Assembly (NCBI GenBank): GCA_021823905.1 | Contig: JAKALX010000034.1 | Location: forward strand, 1-15,822 | Origin: Chloroflexota bacterium | GTDB lineage: Bacteria; Chloroflexota; Dehalococcoidia; Tepidiformales; Tepidiformaceae | Length of the DNA: 15,822 nt | Direction: 5' to 3' | Shown: positions 6,360-14,241 of the stretch, one piece after another | Layout: every line of letters begins with the position of its first letter | Position numbering within the stretch: the stretch's first letter is position 1 | Translations under genes and position numbers: made by a program | The notes under the pieces: model-generated | Told to the model about the DNA's origin: nothing | Seen by the model: only the letters and a program-made list of their open reading frames with translations | Database searches by the model: none

Positions 6360-8620
6360 CAACGGTTGAGAAGCCCGTCTACAGCGTTATCGGCACGCGT
6401 CCCATCAGGCCCGACGGGGTCGAAAAGGTCACGGGCAAGGCCCAGTACGGCGCGGACGTCCACCTGCCAGGGATGATCTACGGCCGCATCCTGCGCAGCC
6501 CGCACGCGCACGCCCGGATCCGCTCGATCGACACCAGCGCGGCCGCGAAGCACCCTGGCGTGCTGGCCGTGGTAACCCACGGCGACCTCCCGGCGGCTGA
6601 CGACCGCGTGGAAGAACTCGGCGAGACCGCTGTCAACGTGCGCGAGCTGAGCAGCAACATCCTCGCGTCGGACAAGGTGCTCTACCGGGGTCACGCCGTC
6701 GCGGCCGTCGCCGCCGCGAGCCCGCACGTCGCGGAAGAAGCCCTGGCGAAGATCAAGGTCGACTATGAGGTGCTGCCGGCGGTCGTCGACGTTCGCGACG
6801 CAATGCGCGAGGACGCTCCGCTCCTGAACGAAGCGCGGCGGACGAAGTCGATGGGCGGCCAGGTCAGCGACCGGCCGAGCAACATTGCCAGCCACAACCA
6901 GTTCAAAGCGGGCGACGTGGAGGCCGCCTTCGCCGAGGCGGACGTCGTCGTCGAGCGCGAGTTCACGACGAAGATGGTCCACCAGGGCTACGTCGAACCG
7001 CAGAACGCGACGGCCGCCTGGAACTCGGACGGCACGCTCACGGTCTACACCAGCACGCAGGGCGCGTTCGCCGTCCGGGCACAGCTTTCGGAGATCCTTC
7101 GCCATCCACTGGCACGCATCAAGGTCGTTCCCATGGAGATCGGCGGCGGGTTCGGCGGGAAGACGGTGGTCTACCTCGACCCGGTGGCGGCGGTACTCTC
7201 GAAGAAGACCGGCCGCCCGGTGAAGCTGACGATGAACCGGGCCGAAGTATTTGAAGGCACGGGCCCCACCAGCGGGACATACATCAAGATAAAGGCGGCC
7301 GCGAAGGACGGAAGGCTGACCGCGGTCAAGGCGACGCTTGCCTACGAAGCCGGCGCTTACCCGGGATCGTCAGTGGGGGCCGGCGCGATGACCATGCTCT
7401 CGCCGTACGACGTCGAGAACTTCGAGATCGACGCCTACGACGTCGTGGTCAACAAGCCGAAGACCGCGGCCTACCGGGCGCCAGGAGCGCCGGCGGCAGC
7501 CTTCGCCACCGAGAGCGCGGTGGACGAACTGACGAAGAAGTTGGGTATTGACCCGTTGGACTTTCGGCGCAACAGCGCCTCCCGCATGGGCACGCGGATG
7601 GTCAACGGCATCGCCTTCCCGCGGATTGGCAACGAAGAGACGCTGGACGCGGCGATCAACAGCCCGCACTACCGCTCGCCGATCGAGGGACCAAACCGGG
7701 GCCGCGGCGTCGCCTCGGGGTACTGGTTCAACGCGGGGATGCAGTCGAGCGTGACGGCGGCCGTGAACAGCGACGGGACGATCAACCTGATCGAGGGCTC
7801 GACGGACATCGGCGGGACGCGCGCCTCGCTCGCCATGCAGCTCGCCGAGACGCTGAGCGTGCCCTACGAGACGATCAGGCCAACGGTCGCGGACACTGAC
7901 TCGGTCGGTCACAACGACGTGACTGGCGGCAGCCGGACAACGTTTGCGAGCGGTCTGGCGGTGTACGAAGCCGGGATGGACGTCCGCAGGCAGATGTGCG
8001 CACGTGCCGCGAAGCTCTGGAGCGTCGATCCGGACGACGTGGTGTACGAGGGCGGGAAGCTTCGCTGCACCAAAGATTCGACACGCGAGCTGACGTTCAG
8101 CGAACTGGCCAAACAGTCGGCACGGACGGGCGGGCCAATCGTGGGCAAGGCTTCGCTGCTCGCCCGCGGAGCCGGCGGGGCCTTCGCGACGCACATCGTC
8201 GACGTCGAAGTCGATCCCGAGACGGGAAAGACGACGATTTTGCGCTACACGGCGGTGCAGGACGTGGGCACGGCGATTCACCCGGCGTACGTCGAGGGAC
8301 AGATCCAGGGCGGCGTGGTTCAGGGCATCGGCTGGGCACTGAACGAGGAGTACGCCTACGACGAAAGCGGCCGGATGCTCAACTCCAGCTTCCTGGACTA
8401 CCGGATGCCTACGACGCTCGACGTGCCGATGATCGACACGATCGTCGTCGAGGTGCCGAATCCTGGACACCCGTACGGCGTTCGCGGCGTGGGCGAGGTG
8501 CCGATCGTGCCACCGCTGGCGGCGATCGCGAACGCGATCGCGGACGCCACCGGCCACCGGTTCACGGACCTGCCGATGTCGCCGCGGCGCGTGCTCGAAG
8601 CGCTGGAGGGGCTGGAGTAG
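6356..8620 (+). CDS. Molybdopterin-binding (CoxL/XdhA-like) catalytic subunit of a molybdenum hydroxylase
   Basis: This 754-residue catalytic subunit binds molybdopterin cytosine dinucleotide and hydroxylates an unidentified substrate. The N-terminal a/b-hammerhead domain (about 20-135, VTGKAQYGADVHLPGM) is followed by the molybdenum domains. Visible sites are the conserved glutamine in STQGAFAVR (Gln235), the cofactor loop GGGFGGK (263-269), the active-site loop AYRAPGAP (372-379) and the catalytic glutamate in RGVGEVPIVPP (Glu714). The loop lacks the CSFR sequence of form I CO dehydrogenases, so this is more likely an aldehyde, N-heterocycle, nicotinate or similar hydroxylase than a CO oxidiser. 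It is the third gene of the operon, overlapping the 2Fe-2S gene by 4 bp. The usual XdhC/CoxD/MobA maturation genes are not in the window. Family assignment is firm; the substrate is unknown. Confidence 0.93.
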   Translation: MTTVEKPVYSVIGTRPIRPDGVEKVTGKAQYGADVHLPGMIYGRILRSPHAHARIRSIDTSAAAKHPGVLAVVTHGDLPAADDRVEELGETAVNVRELSSNILASDKVLYRGHAVAAVAAASPHVAEEALAKIKVDYEVLPAVVDVRDAMREDAPLLNEARRTKSMGGQVSDRPSNIASHNQFKAGDVEAAFAEADVVVEREFTTKMVHQGYVEPQNATAAWNSDGTLTVYTSTQGAFAVRAQLSEILRHPLARIKVVPMEIGGGFGGKTVVYLDPVAAVLSKKTGRPVKLTMNRAEVFEGTGPTSGTYIKIKAAAKDGRLTAVKATLAYEAGAYPGSSVGAGAMTMLSPYDVENFEIDAYDVVVNKPKTAAYRAPGAPAAAFATESAVDELTKKLGIDPLDFRRNSASRMGTRMVNGIAFPRIGNEETLDAAINSPHYRSPIEGPNRGRGVASGYWFNAGMQSSVTAAVNSDGTINLIEGSTDIGGTRASLAMQLAETLSVPYETIRPTVADTDSVGHNDVTGGSRTTFASGLAVYEAGMDVRRQMCARAAKLWSVDPDDVVYEGGKLRCTKDSTRELTFSELAKQSARTGGPIVGKASLLARGAGGAFATHIVDVEVDPETGKTTILRYTAVQDVGTAIHPAYVEGQIQGGVVQGIGWALNEEYAYDESGRMLNSSFLDYRMPTTLDVPMIDTIVVEVPNPGHPYGVRGVGEVPIVPPLAAIANAIADATGHRFTDLPMSPRRVLEALEGLE

Positions 8621-8708
8621 CAGCCCGGCTGCGACACGTCGAAGGGCGGGCCGAGATGCGAATCGTCCCGCCTGTCGAGTGGACTGAAGCCGACGAGGGG
8701 GTCCGCGG

Positions 8709-8975
8709 ATGGCAACCGTCATCATCCCGGCGCCGTTGCGCGACCTCTGTGGCGGGGCTTCGAAGCTTGATGTGCCGGGAACGACCATCGGGCAGGTGCT
8801 GCGCGAGCTCGACGTGCGCTGCCCCGGGTTCTACGCGCGCGTGGCCGACGGCGATCGGCTACGGCCGGAGCTGGCCTTCGCGGTCGACGGCGAAGTCGTG
8901 GGCATCGGACTGCACGACCCGGTCGGACCGGCGACGGAGATCGCGATCGTGCCGGCGATCGGCGGCGGACGGTAG
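8709..8975 (+). CDS. MoaD/ThiS-family ubiquitin-fold sulfur carrier-like protein
   Basis: The 88-residue product has the MoaD/ThiS beta-grasp pattern: an N-terminal strand (TVIIPAPLRDLC), the helix after TIGQVLRELDVRCPGF (26-41), FAVDGEVV, and EIAIVPAIGGGR at the end. MoaD proteins donate sulfur to molybdopterin through a C-terminal Gly-Gly thiocarboxylate. Here the glycines are followed by one more Gly and an Arg, so the exposed terminus is not canonical. ATG 8709 is preceded by GAGGGGG at 8695-8701. It lies 88 bp after the molybdenum hydroxylase large subunit on the same strand. That position fits a role in making or modifying its cofactor, but a sulfur carrier for another pathway, or a non-conjugating relative, is also possible. 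Confidence 0.82.
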   Translation: MATVIIPAPLRDLCGGASKLDVPGTTIGQVLRELDVRCPGFYARVADGDRLRPELAFAVDGEVVGIGLHDPVGPATEIAIVPAIGGGR

Positions 8976-8983
8976 CGATTCAC

Positions 8984-9011
8984 GATTGCCGATTGCCGAT
9001 TGCCGATTGCC
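8984..9011. repeat. Four perfect tandem copies of GATTGCC
   Basis: A 7-bp unit, GATTGCC, is repeated four times without change in the gap between the converging moaD-like and polA genes. The preceding bases (GCGATTCAC) look like a degraded further unit. The remainder of the gap (9012-9095) shows no clear terminator; the weak pair GGCGC/GCGCC near 9059-9083 has no T-run. Confidence 0.9.
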
Positions 9012-9095
9012 GGGAGATGGTCGCTTCGGTTGCGGGTTCGACCTCTCGGCTTGTCGCTGGCGCTCCAGACGATGAATGGCGCCCGGTGACCAGCC

Positions 9096-11843
9096 CTATT
9101 TCATCTCGCCCCAGTTGCGCCCCTGCTTGAGGTCTACCTTGAGGGGGACGTTCATTCGGAGGCTCGCGGGCATGATGCGCGCCGAGAGTTCGCGGATGGC
9201 CTCCACCTCGTCGGCGGGCGATTCGAAGATCAGCTCGTCGTGCACCTGGAGGATCATGCGGCTGCGGAGCTGACGGTCGCGCAGCTCGGCGTCCACCTTG
9301 ATCATGGCGACCTTGATGATGTCGGCGGCGGTGCCCTGGATGGGCATATTGATCGCCTCGCGCTCGGCCGCGCTGCGCACCTGGAAGTTCGTGCTGCGAA
9401 TCGCCGGCAGGTAGCGGCGGCGGCCGAACAGCGTCTCGGCGTAGCCGTGCTCGCGCGTGAAAGCGAGCGTCTTCTGCTGCCACTCCGCGATGCCGGGGAA
9501 GTTGGCGTAATACGAGGCGATGAACGCCTCGGCGTCCTGGCGGCTCATGCCCGTGCGGCTGGCAAGGCCGAACTCGCCCATGCCGTAGGCAATCCCGAAG
9601 TTCACCATCTTCGCGGTGTCGCGCATCTGGCGGGTGACCTCGTCGGGGCTGACGCCGTAGACCGTTGCCGCCGTGGCGCGGTGGATGTCCTGGTCGGCGA
9701 GGAAGGCGTCGATAAGGCCGCGGTCTTCGGTGACCTGGGCGAGGACCCGCAGCTCGATCTGGGAGTAGTCGGCGGCGACGAACCAGGGGTCGTCAAAGAA
9801 CGAGGCGACGAAGGCGCGGCGGATGTCGCGGCCGGTGTCGGTTCGCACGGGAATGTTCTGGAGGTTCGGGTTGGTGCTGCTCAGGCGGCCGGTCGAAGCG
9901 ACGGTTTGTTGGAAATCCGTATGAATGCGGCCGTCGTCGGCAACGGTGCCGGGGAGCGCGTCGCAGTAGGTTGACTTGAGCTTCGTGAGGCCGCGGTATT
10001 CGGAGATGAGATCGACAATCGGGCTGACCTCGCGGAGCCCGTCGAGCGCGCGCTGATCGGTGCTATAGCCCTGGGTGGTCTTGCGGCTCTTCGGGAGCCC
10101 AAGCTCCTTGAAGAGCACGTCGCTGAGCTGCTGGGGGCTGCCGATGTTGAACTCGTGACCAACCAACGCGAAGATCTCGCGCTCGGCCCGCTCGATGTCG
10201 CCCGACATGGCGCGGGAGAGGTCTCGCAGGACCGGGATGTCGACGGCCACGCCGACCCGCTCCATGCGGTAGAGAACTGGGACGAGTGGCAGCTCCATGT
10301 CGGCGAAGAGCGGCCACTGGCCGCGTTCGCGGAGCTGGTCTTCGAGCTGCGGGCGAACCCGGAGAAGCATCTCGGCCTGCTGGCAGGCGTATTCGCCCAC
10401 CTTCGCCATGTCGACCTGCGCCAGGGAGATTGTGTTGCGACCGCTACCGGTGAGCGTTTGCAGCGCGACGAGCTCGACGCCGAGCCGCTCGTTGACCAGG
10501 GCGCCGAGGTTCTGCGATGTCTCGCCAAGGAGAAACGCGGCGATGTTCACGTCGAACTCGTCGCCTTCGATGCCCATGCCCGCGCGTTCGAGCTGGTGCA
10601 TCAGCCCCTTGGTGCCGTACGTCGTCACCTTCAACGAGGCGTCGGCCAGGATCGGGCCGAGCACGTCGCGGACGCGAGCGAGCGGGAGCTGCGTGCTGTC
10701 GACGTCCATGCGCGGGACGTGGCCGACCGGGACGTACCAGGCCTTCCCGGGCGCCGTGGCGAACCCGAGTCCGAGGAGCAGATGGTGCGAGGTGTCGCCG
10801 GCGGTGGAGAGCGCGGTGAAGCCGAAGCTCCCGGCCCGCCTGAGGGCGTCGGCAAGGGCGCTCAGGCCGGCTTCGTCGACCACGCTCGTGTAGCTGGTTC
10901 CGACCTCCTCGACGGCCGGCGGCGGCTCCTGCGTCCCCTCGCCAAGCACCTGGGGAAGGCGCTGGAGGAGGCTGCGGAACTCGAGCTCGCGGAAGAAGTC
11001 GGCGACCCGATTGCGGTCGTAATCGCGGACGCGGCACTTTTCGAGGTCGAAATCGACCGGGAGGTCGGTGCGGATGGTGACAAGATCGATGTTGGCTCGC
11101 GCCCGCTCCTCGCCGTCCTTGAGCTTCTGGCGGATGGCGGGGCTCCTGACGAGCTCGACGTTCGCGTAGATGTCGTCAACGTGGCCGAACTGGCGGATGA
11201 GGTCCGTGGCGGTCTTTTCGCCGATACCCTTGATACCCTCGACGTTGTCGCTGGTATCACCCTTGAGCGCCTTGTAGTCGATCATGTAGGGCGGGCTGAA
11301 GCCGTAGCGCTCGGCCGCTTTCGCTTCGTCGTAGACGACCACGTCGCGCTGGTAGGGCCGGAACATGAATATGTTCACGTTTGGCCCGACGAGCTGGACG
11401 AGGTCGGTGTCGAGGGTCACGAGATAGGTTTCGATGCCCTCGGCGGCCGCTCGCTTGGCGATGGTGCCGGCGACGTCGTCGGCCTCGAACCCCTGGTGCG
11501 AGAAGACCGGGATGTTGAAGCAGTCGAGCATCTGGCGGACGCGCTCCATTTGAGGCAGCAAATCTGGTGGCGTTGCGCGGCGAGTGGCTTTGTAGGCTTC
11601 GCTGGCCTCGTGACGGAAGGTCTTGCCGCCGGCGTCCCAGGCCGCGCAGATATGCGTTGGCTGAAGCATCTCGAGGACGCGAATGAGGGACTCGGCATAG
11701 CCGTACGTGGCGTAGGTCGGCTCGCCCTTCGAGCTCGTCAGCGGGTTGGGCGCCGAGCCGAGGGCGAAGAACGCGCGAAAGAGGATGCCGTGCGAATCGA
11801 GGATGACGAGGCGGGGTTTGCCCGTTGGCTTCGGTGCGGTCAC
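9096..11843 (-). CDS. polA: DNA polymerase I (5'-nuclease plus polymerase, proofreading domain inactive)
   Basis: This 915-residue protein fills gaps and removes RNA primers in replication and repair. Residues 1-290 form the 5'-3' nuclease: LVILDSHGILFRAFFAL, GFEADDVAGTIA and the helix-hairpin-helix GDTSDNVEGIKGIGEKTA (195-212). The polymerase domain (about 515-915) has STGRLSSTNPNLQNIP (650-665), motif A DYSQIELR (Asp692), motif B RDTAKMVNFGIAYG (Arg741, Lys745, Phe749) and motif C QVHDELIFE (Asp869, Glu870), all intact. The 3'-5' exonuclease domain (about 315-500) is present, but its metal-binding acidic residues are missing: the DTE position reads FTALSTAG, NLKYD reads TYGTKGL, and the last Asp motif reads YACQQAEML. 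The enzyme should therefore not proofread, as in Taq. Phe749 is the usual nucleotide-selecting residue. The start is GTG at 11843-11841, directly behind a TATAAT box, with no ribosome-binding site. Confidence 0.97.
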   Translation of the reverse strand: MTAPKPTGKPRLVILDSHGILFRAFFALGSAPNPLTSSKGEPTYATYGYAESLIRVLEMLQPTHICAAWDAGGKTFRHEASEAYKATRRATPPDLLPQMERVRQMLDCFNIPVFSHQGFEADDVAGTIAKRAAAEGIETYLVTLDTDLVQLVGPNVNIFMFRPYQRDVVVYDEAKAAERYGFSPPYMIDYKALKGDTSDNVEGIKGIGEKTATDLIRQFGHVDDIYANVELVRSPAIRQKLKDGEERARANIDLVTIRTDLPVDFDLEKCRVRDYDRNRVADFFRELEFRSLLQRLPQVLGEGTQEPPPAVEEVGTSYTSVVDEAGLSALADALRRAGSFGFTALSTAGDTSHHLLLGLGFATAPGKAWYVPVGHVPRMDVDSTQLPLARVRDVLGPILADASLKVTTYGTKGLMHQLERAGMGIEGDEFDVNIAAFLLGETSQNLGALVNERLGVELVALQTLTGSGRNTISLAQVDMAKVGEYACQQAEMLLRVRPQLEDQLRERGQWPLFADMELPLVPVLYRMERVGVAVDIPVLRDLSRAMSGDIERAEREIFALVGHEFNIGSPQQLSDVLFKELGLPKSRKTTQGYSTDQRALDGLREVSPIVDLISEYRGLTKLKSTYCDALPGTVADDGRIHTDFQQTVASTGRLSSTNPNLQNIPVRTDTGRDIRRAFVASFFDDPWFVAADYSQIELRVLAQVTEDRGLIDAFLADQDIHRATAATVYGVSPDEVTRQMRDTAKMVNFGIAYGMGEFGLASRTGMSRQDAEAFIASYYANFPGIAEWQQKTLAFTREHGYAETLFGRRRYLPAIRSTNFQVRSAAEREAINMPIQGTAADIIKVAMIKVDAELRDRQLRSRMILQVHDELIFESPADEVEAIRELSARIMPASLRMNVPLKVDLKQGRNWGEMK

Positions 11844-11849
11844 CCAGCG

Positions 11850-11855
11850 ATTATA
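11850..11855 (-). promoter_or_regulatory. Consensus -10 box of polA (leaderless promoter)
   Basis: On the - strand the sequence is a perfect TATAAT ending six bases before the GTG start codon of polA. Transcription would begin at or beside the start codon, so the mRNA is probably leaderless. No good -35 hexamer is visible 16-18 bases upstream (about 11872-11879). The two operator-like repeats begin just beyond that position. Confidence 0.6.
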
Positions 11856-11878
11856 TCCGCCGCGGCGCCGGGGACCGA

Positions 11879-11909
11879 TGTGGTCACAAGCGCGGTAATG
11901 TAGTCACAA
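11879..11909 (+). promoter_or_regulatory. Two operator-like dyad repeats, TGTrGTCACAA, spaced 20 bp
   Basis: TGTGGTCACAA (11879-11889) and TGTAGTCACAA (11899-11909) differ at one base, and their starts are exactly 20 bp apart, about two helical turns. The first is a perfect dyad (TGTG-GT-CACA). They lie 14 bp and more before the first antitoxin start and behind the divergent polA promoter. Toxin-antitoxin operons are commonly repressed by their antitoxin at such sites, so autoregulation is the likely role. Confidence 0.6.
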
Positions 11910-11922
11910 AGGAACGTTCGAG

Positions 11923-12093
11923 ATGGTGCGTGTCGGGATTCGCGAATTCAAGGCGCATATGGGGCAGTACATGAAGTTGATCCGAGCGGGAGAGACGATC
12001 ATGCTCACCACGCGCGGGGTAGACGACGTGATGCTGGTGCCTATTCAGAGCCTTGAAGGGGGCAGCAGTGGATCAGGGCGGGGAGCAGTCTGA
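11923..12093 (+). CDS. Short Phd/YefM-type antitoxin-like protein (56 aa)
   Basis: This 56-residue product has the N-terminal DNA-binding pattern of Phd/YefM antitoxins: VGIREFKAHMGQYMKLIRAGE (residues 4-24), a strand IMLTTRG, then VMLVPIQ. It then ends after a short Gly/Ser tail (GGSSGSGRGAV). The usual C-terminal toxin-binding segment of this family is missing. ATG 11923 has AAAGGAA at 11908-11914; GTG 11926 is an alternative. Its TGA overlaps the ATG of the next gene by one base (TGATG), so the two antitoxin-like genes are translationally coupled. It might act as a repressor at the two operator repeats just upstream, with the second protein neutralising the toxin. It could also be a decayed duplicate. 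Family assignment rests on motif pattern. Confidence 0.7.
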   Translation: MVRVGIREFKAHMGQYMKLIRAGETIMLTTRGVDDVMLVPIQSLEGGSSGSGRGAV

Positions 12094-12443
12094 TGGCAAG
12101 ACGGCGGGACAACACCGACGACGGCCCCGTTCGCGTGCCGGTTGGAGAATTCCGCACCCAGCTGTCGCGGTTCCTCAGGCGGGCACGAGCTGGCGAAACT
12201 TTTGTGCTCGAAGAGCGAGGCAGGCCAATAGCCAGGCTCGAAATGCCTTCGCACCCTCTTACGGCGATGGAGAAGATCCGACGAATGATCAAGAGCGGCG
12301 AGGCTCACTGGAGTGGCCGGCGCTTCACGCCGCCGGACGTGCCGGTTCACGTAGCGGCGGGCACGAGCGTGGCCGACATCATCATCGAAGACCGTCGTGG
12401 CCGCCCGGGTGAGAGCGAAGAAGTTGAGCATCTACGCGGATAG
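12093..12443 (+). CDS. Phd/YefM-family antitoxin
   Basis: This 116-residue product carries the same antitoxin fold at residues 13-51: VRVPVGEFRTQLSRFLRRAR, AGETFVLEERGRPIARLEMP. It continues with a C-terminal arm (about 52-116), basic in the middle (KIRRMIKSGEAHWSGRRF) and acidic toward the end (IIIEDRRGRPGESEEVEHL), the part expected to wrap the toxin. The TSVADIIIEDR segment is typical of antitoxins paired with PIN toxins. ATG 12093 follows GGGAG at 12081-12085, seven bases upstream. It sits between the short antitoxin-like gene (1-base overlap) and the PIN toxin gene, which starts inside its last codons. The product should neutralise the toxin and help repress the operon. Confidence 0.85.
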   Translation: MARRRDNTDDGPVRVPVGEFRTQLSRFLRRARAGETFVLEERGRPIARLEMPSHPLTAMEKIRRMIKSGEAHWSGRRFTPPDVPVHVAAGTSVADIIIEDRRGRPGESEEVEHLRG

Positions 12444-12861
12444 CAGCGCCCTGGTAAAAGTCTATCTTGACGAGCCCGGTGCGCCCGAGATGCGGGCCCT
12501 CCTCGCCGAAAACGAAGTGGTCATCACATCGGTGATCGCGCTGCCTGAGCAGATCTCCGCCGTCCGTCGCGCTTCCGCCGGAGGGCGCATCGAGGCGGGC
12601 CGTGCTGAATTCCTGCGAGGGGAAATCCTCAGCCACTGGGCCGACATGATGTCGGTTGGTGTGAACGAAGCCACGCTGCGCTCTGCGGTCGACGTGGCGT
12701 GGAGGTTCGGCCTCCCAGGTTTCGACGCTGTCCACCTCGGCTCGGCGCTGGCGTTCAACGAGGGCCTCGATAAACCGATCACGTTCGCGACGTTTGACCG
12801 GGTGCTCTGGCGGGCGGCTCGCGAGAGTGGCCTCGAAGCGTGGCCGCCGGAGGTCGGCTGA
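12424..12861 (+). CDS. vapC: PIN-domain (VapC-type) ribonuclease toxin
   Basis: The product is 145 residues from TTG 12424, giving the usual toxin opening MSIYADSSALVKVYLDEPG. GTG 12409 or GTG 12397 would add 5 or 9 residues (RAKK-type), and none of the three has a convincing ribosome-binding site. The four PIN-domain acidic residues are all present: Asp6 (ADSSALVK), Glu42 (ALPEQISAVRRA), Asp101 (GLPGFDAVHLGSAL) and Asp125 (ITFATFDRVL). VapC toxins are Mg-dependent endoribonucleases that cut tRNA or rRNA. The RNA target here is unknown. The gene overlaps the preceding antitoxin by 20 bases or more, the classic antitoxin-first arrangement. All catalytic positions are intact, so the toxin is probably active when free. 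Confidence 0.85.
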   Translation: MSIYADSSALVKVYLDEPGAPEMRALLAENEVVITSVIALPEQISAVRRASAGGRIEAGRAEFLRGEILSHWADMMSVGVNEATLRSAVDVAWRFGLPGFDAVHLGSALAFNEGLDKPITFATFDRVLWRAARESGLEAWPPEVG

Positions 12862-12886
12862 GCCAGCGAGCGCCGCGCGCTACAAT
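12858..12886 (+). promoter_or_regulatory. Possible promoter of the acyl-CoA dehydrogenase gene
   Basis: TACAAT (12881-12886) matches the -10 consensus at 5 of 6 bases. CTGAGC (12858-12863), 17 bases upstream, is a weak -35 (3 of 6) that overlaps the vapC stop codon. The transcript would carry AAAGGAG (12901-12907) before ATG 12915. Confidence 0.35.
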
Positions 12887-12914
12887 GCCCGCGCAACCGA
12901 AAAGGAGCGACCCC

Positions 12915-14066
<1,152 letters not shown>

Positions 14067-14143
14067 GCTCGCTGTTCCCTGATGGCAACCGCTCCGCAAC
14101 CCGCTGGGCACGACCCGAACCTACGAATTCTTAACGGATAATT

Positions 14144-14170
14144 CCCCGATCGAGAGGGGTAACCCCCTTT
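14144..14170 (+). promoter_or_regulatory. Leader with mutually exclusive C-run/G-run hairpins upstream of the FlgM-like gene
   Basis: CCCC (about 14144-14147), AGGGG (14155-14159) and CCCCT (about 14164-14168) are arranged so that the central G-run can pair with either side. The second hairpin, AGGGG-TAAC-CCCCT, is followed by TT. It could be a weak terminator for the acyl-CoA dehydrogenase transcript or a small attenuator. A possible promoter lies just after it (TTTAGA 14168-14173, 18 bases, TATACC 14192-14197). The region 14067-14241 contains no gene. Confidence 0.3.
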
Positions 14171-14241
14171 AGACCGACCTGCTACCATCCGTATACCAGA
14201 GTGGGACGAAAGCCAGACAGAGAACGGGCATGAGGTGCAGC

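Noticed and set aside
5001..8620. Aerobic CO dehydrogenase (coxMSL)
   Set aside because: Subunit order fits, but the large-subunit loop is AYRAPGAP and no coxD/E/F/G gene is adjacent, so CO oxidation is not supported.
8984..9011. CRISPR-like repeat
   Set aside because: Units are 7 bp and directly adjacent with no spacers, so this is a simple tandem repeat.
10155..11903. A 582-codon open frame on the + strand antisense to polA
   Set aside because: No domain pattern, and low-complexity Val/Glu/Asp sequence. polA on the other strand has all family motifs.
14134..14142. Sigma-28 type promoter (ACGGATAA resembles GCCGATAA) before the FlgM-like gene
   Set aside because: No TAAA-type -35 element is found about 15 bases upstream (the sequence there is CCGA-like).
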